A stretch of 64,000 nucleotides of DNA from Massilia sp. IC2-278 (GTDB taxonomy: Bacteria; Pseudomonadota; Gammaproteobacteria; Burkholderiales; Burkholderiaceae_D): assembly GCF_020708045.1 (NCBI RefSeq), contig NZ_JAJFES010000003.1, positions 434,001 through 498,000 on the forward strand, written 5' to 3'. Each line of letters opens with the position of its first letter. Position 1 is the stretch's first letter. The translations under genes were made by a program, and so were the position numbers. Positions 63,417 to 64,000 of the stretch are shown here, piece after piece. The notes beneath the pieces were generated by a model. The model made no database searches and was not told the DNA's origin. It was given only the letters and a program-made list of their open reading frames with translations.

Positions 63417-63776
63417 CTAATCGAGAAAAACGACACCGCTCCACCCGGGTGGCGCTTCCTTCCCTGGCCATGTCGAGTCGATCTTCGGTTTCGCGGCGCA
63501 CAGGGAATTCGCAACGAATTTCCCGCTCGGGAGCGCCCGGCAATCCCAGCGCATCGATGCCCGGTGCGCGATCTCATCCCAGGCCACATCGGTATCGGTC
63601 GCCAGGGGCAGGCGCGATGTGTCGGTTTCGGGTCTCGTGTAAGGAAACAGGCGCGCCGACATTGCATGCAGCTGCGCTGGCGAAGAGACGGTCGATGCGG
63701 CCGGCGGTGCGGACGGCGCCTGGCCGGCACAGCCAACCAGCAGGCTGGACAACAAGCATGCGTGGAGCGTTTTCAA
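63417..63776 (-). CDS. hypothetical lipoprotein
   Basis: 119 residues. Lipobox LLVGC at residues 12-16 after a short hydrophobic stretch; the mature part contains Ala/Pro-rich then a domain with two further cysteines (WDCRALPSG, SLCAAKPK). Function unknown. Confidence 0.7.
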   Translation of the reverse strand: MKTLHACLLSSLLVGCAGQAPSAPPAASTVSSPAQLHAMSARLFPYTRPETDTSRLPLATDTDVAWDEIAHRASMRWDCRALPSGKFVANSLCAAKPKIDSTWPGKEAPPGWSGVVFLD

Positions 63777-63881
63777 GCGTTTTTTCCTTTCAAAGCGAGG
63801 TCGGCGGCCCCGTTCGTGCGTCCGCCATCGCGTCGTCCCAGTATAGTCGAGAGTAAATTGATATCGAAAAGAAAGGCCTTC

Positions 63882-64000
63882 ATGCGTAAGTCACTATTAC
63901 TCGGCATGCTCGCGCTGTTGAGCGCATGTTCGAAACAAGCACCGCCTGCCCCACCCACCGCCAACAACGGCGGCGACGAAGTTGCAGCTGCCGCGCCTGC
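63882..64000 (+). CDS. putative lipoprotein, N-terminal part (runs off the right edge)
   Basis: First 39 residues only. MRKSLLLGMLALLSAC is a lipoprotein signal with the cysteine at residue 16, followed by a Pro/Ala-rich linker. GAAAGG lies about eight bases upstream. The gene continues outside the window. Confidence 0.68.
   Translation, partial: MRKSLLLGMLALLSACSKQAPPAPPTANNGGDEVAAAAP

Overview
The window is 64 kb of high-GC, gene-dense chromosome with no rRNA, tRNA, phage, IS transposase or CRISPR array that I could see. Gene content points to a motile betaproteobacterium of the Oxalobacteraceae, most like Massilia or the wider Telluria group: betaproteobacterial FlhD/FlhC next to MotA, a kynurenine operon, OmpR/EnvZ, a succinylase-type dap cluster, type IV pilus PilU, many diguanylate cyclase/sensor proteins and a FeeM-like N-acyl amino acid synthase. 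The genus is an inference from gene families and order, not from a marker gene.

Layout. 1-2.9 kb: flagellar master locus on the minus strand (flhD, flhC, a membrane-anchored methyltransferase, start of motA), preceded by three tandem sequences that match sigma-28 (FliA) promoters exactly. 2.9-5 kb: kynU-kynA tryptophan catabolism. 5-14 kb: a small hydrolase, an acyltransferase, htpG, a duplicated-fold membrane protein, RidA, an aminotransferase and a REC-PAS-GGDEF protein. 14-20 kb: a tightly coupled operon (FAD oxidase, glycerol-3-phosphate dehydrogenase-like enzyme, FGGY kinase) divergent from an AraC regulator. 20-28 kb: lysine/diaminopimelate genes dapC, dapD, (pilU), a Spx/ArsC-like protein, dapE, prmB and an ABC-F ATPase. 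28-31 kb: CheW, a FapA/DUF342 protein and a secreted small protein. 31-35 kb: ompR and envZ, separated by a 160-bp inverted-repeat element, then a threonine/serine dehydratase coupled to RidA. 35-47 kb: a GGDEF-EAL protein, FeeM-like synthase, PhzF, pirin, riboswitch-controlled mntP, VOC protein, LysR/MFS/DkgB and GST. 47-52 kb: VirK/YbjX, then a TPP-riboswitch-controlled TonB receptor converging on a PnuC transporter and NadR-like kinase. 52-59.3 kb: a six-gene adaptor/ABC transporter operon ending in its own NtrC-like regulator and kinase, behind a perfect sigma-54 promoter with an upstream palindrome. 59.5-64 kb: S46 peptidase, BASS-family transporter and small membrane and lipoprotein genes.

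Regulation is the richest aspect: triple sigma-28 promoters, a self-contained sigma-54 circuit, a manganese (yybP-ykoY) riboswitch, a TPP riboswitch, a Fur-like dyad, and a family of REP-like palindromes (11 copies at five intergenic loci) whose stems vary by compensating base pairs. Protein families were recognised from the translated sequence and memory; no database search was possible.
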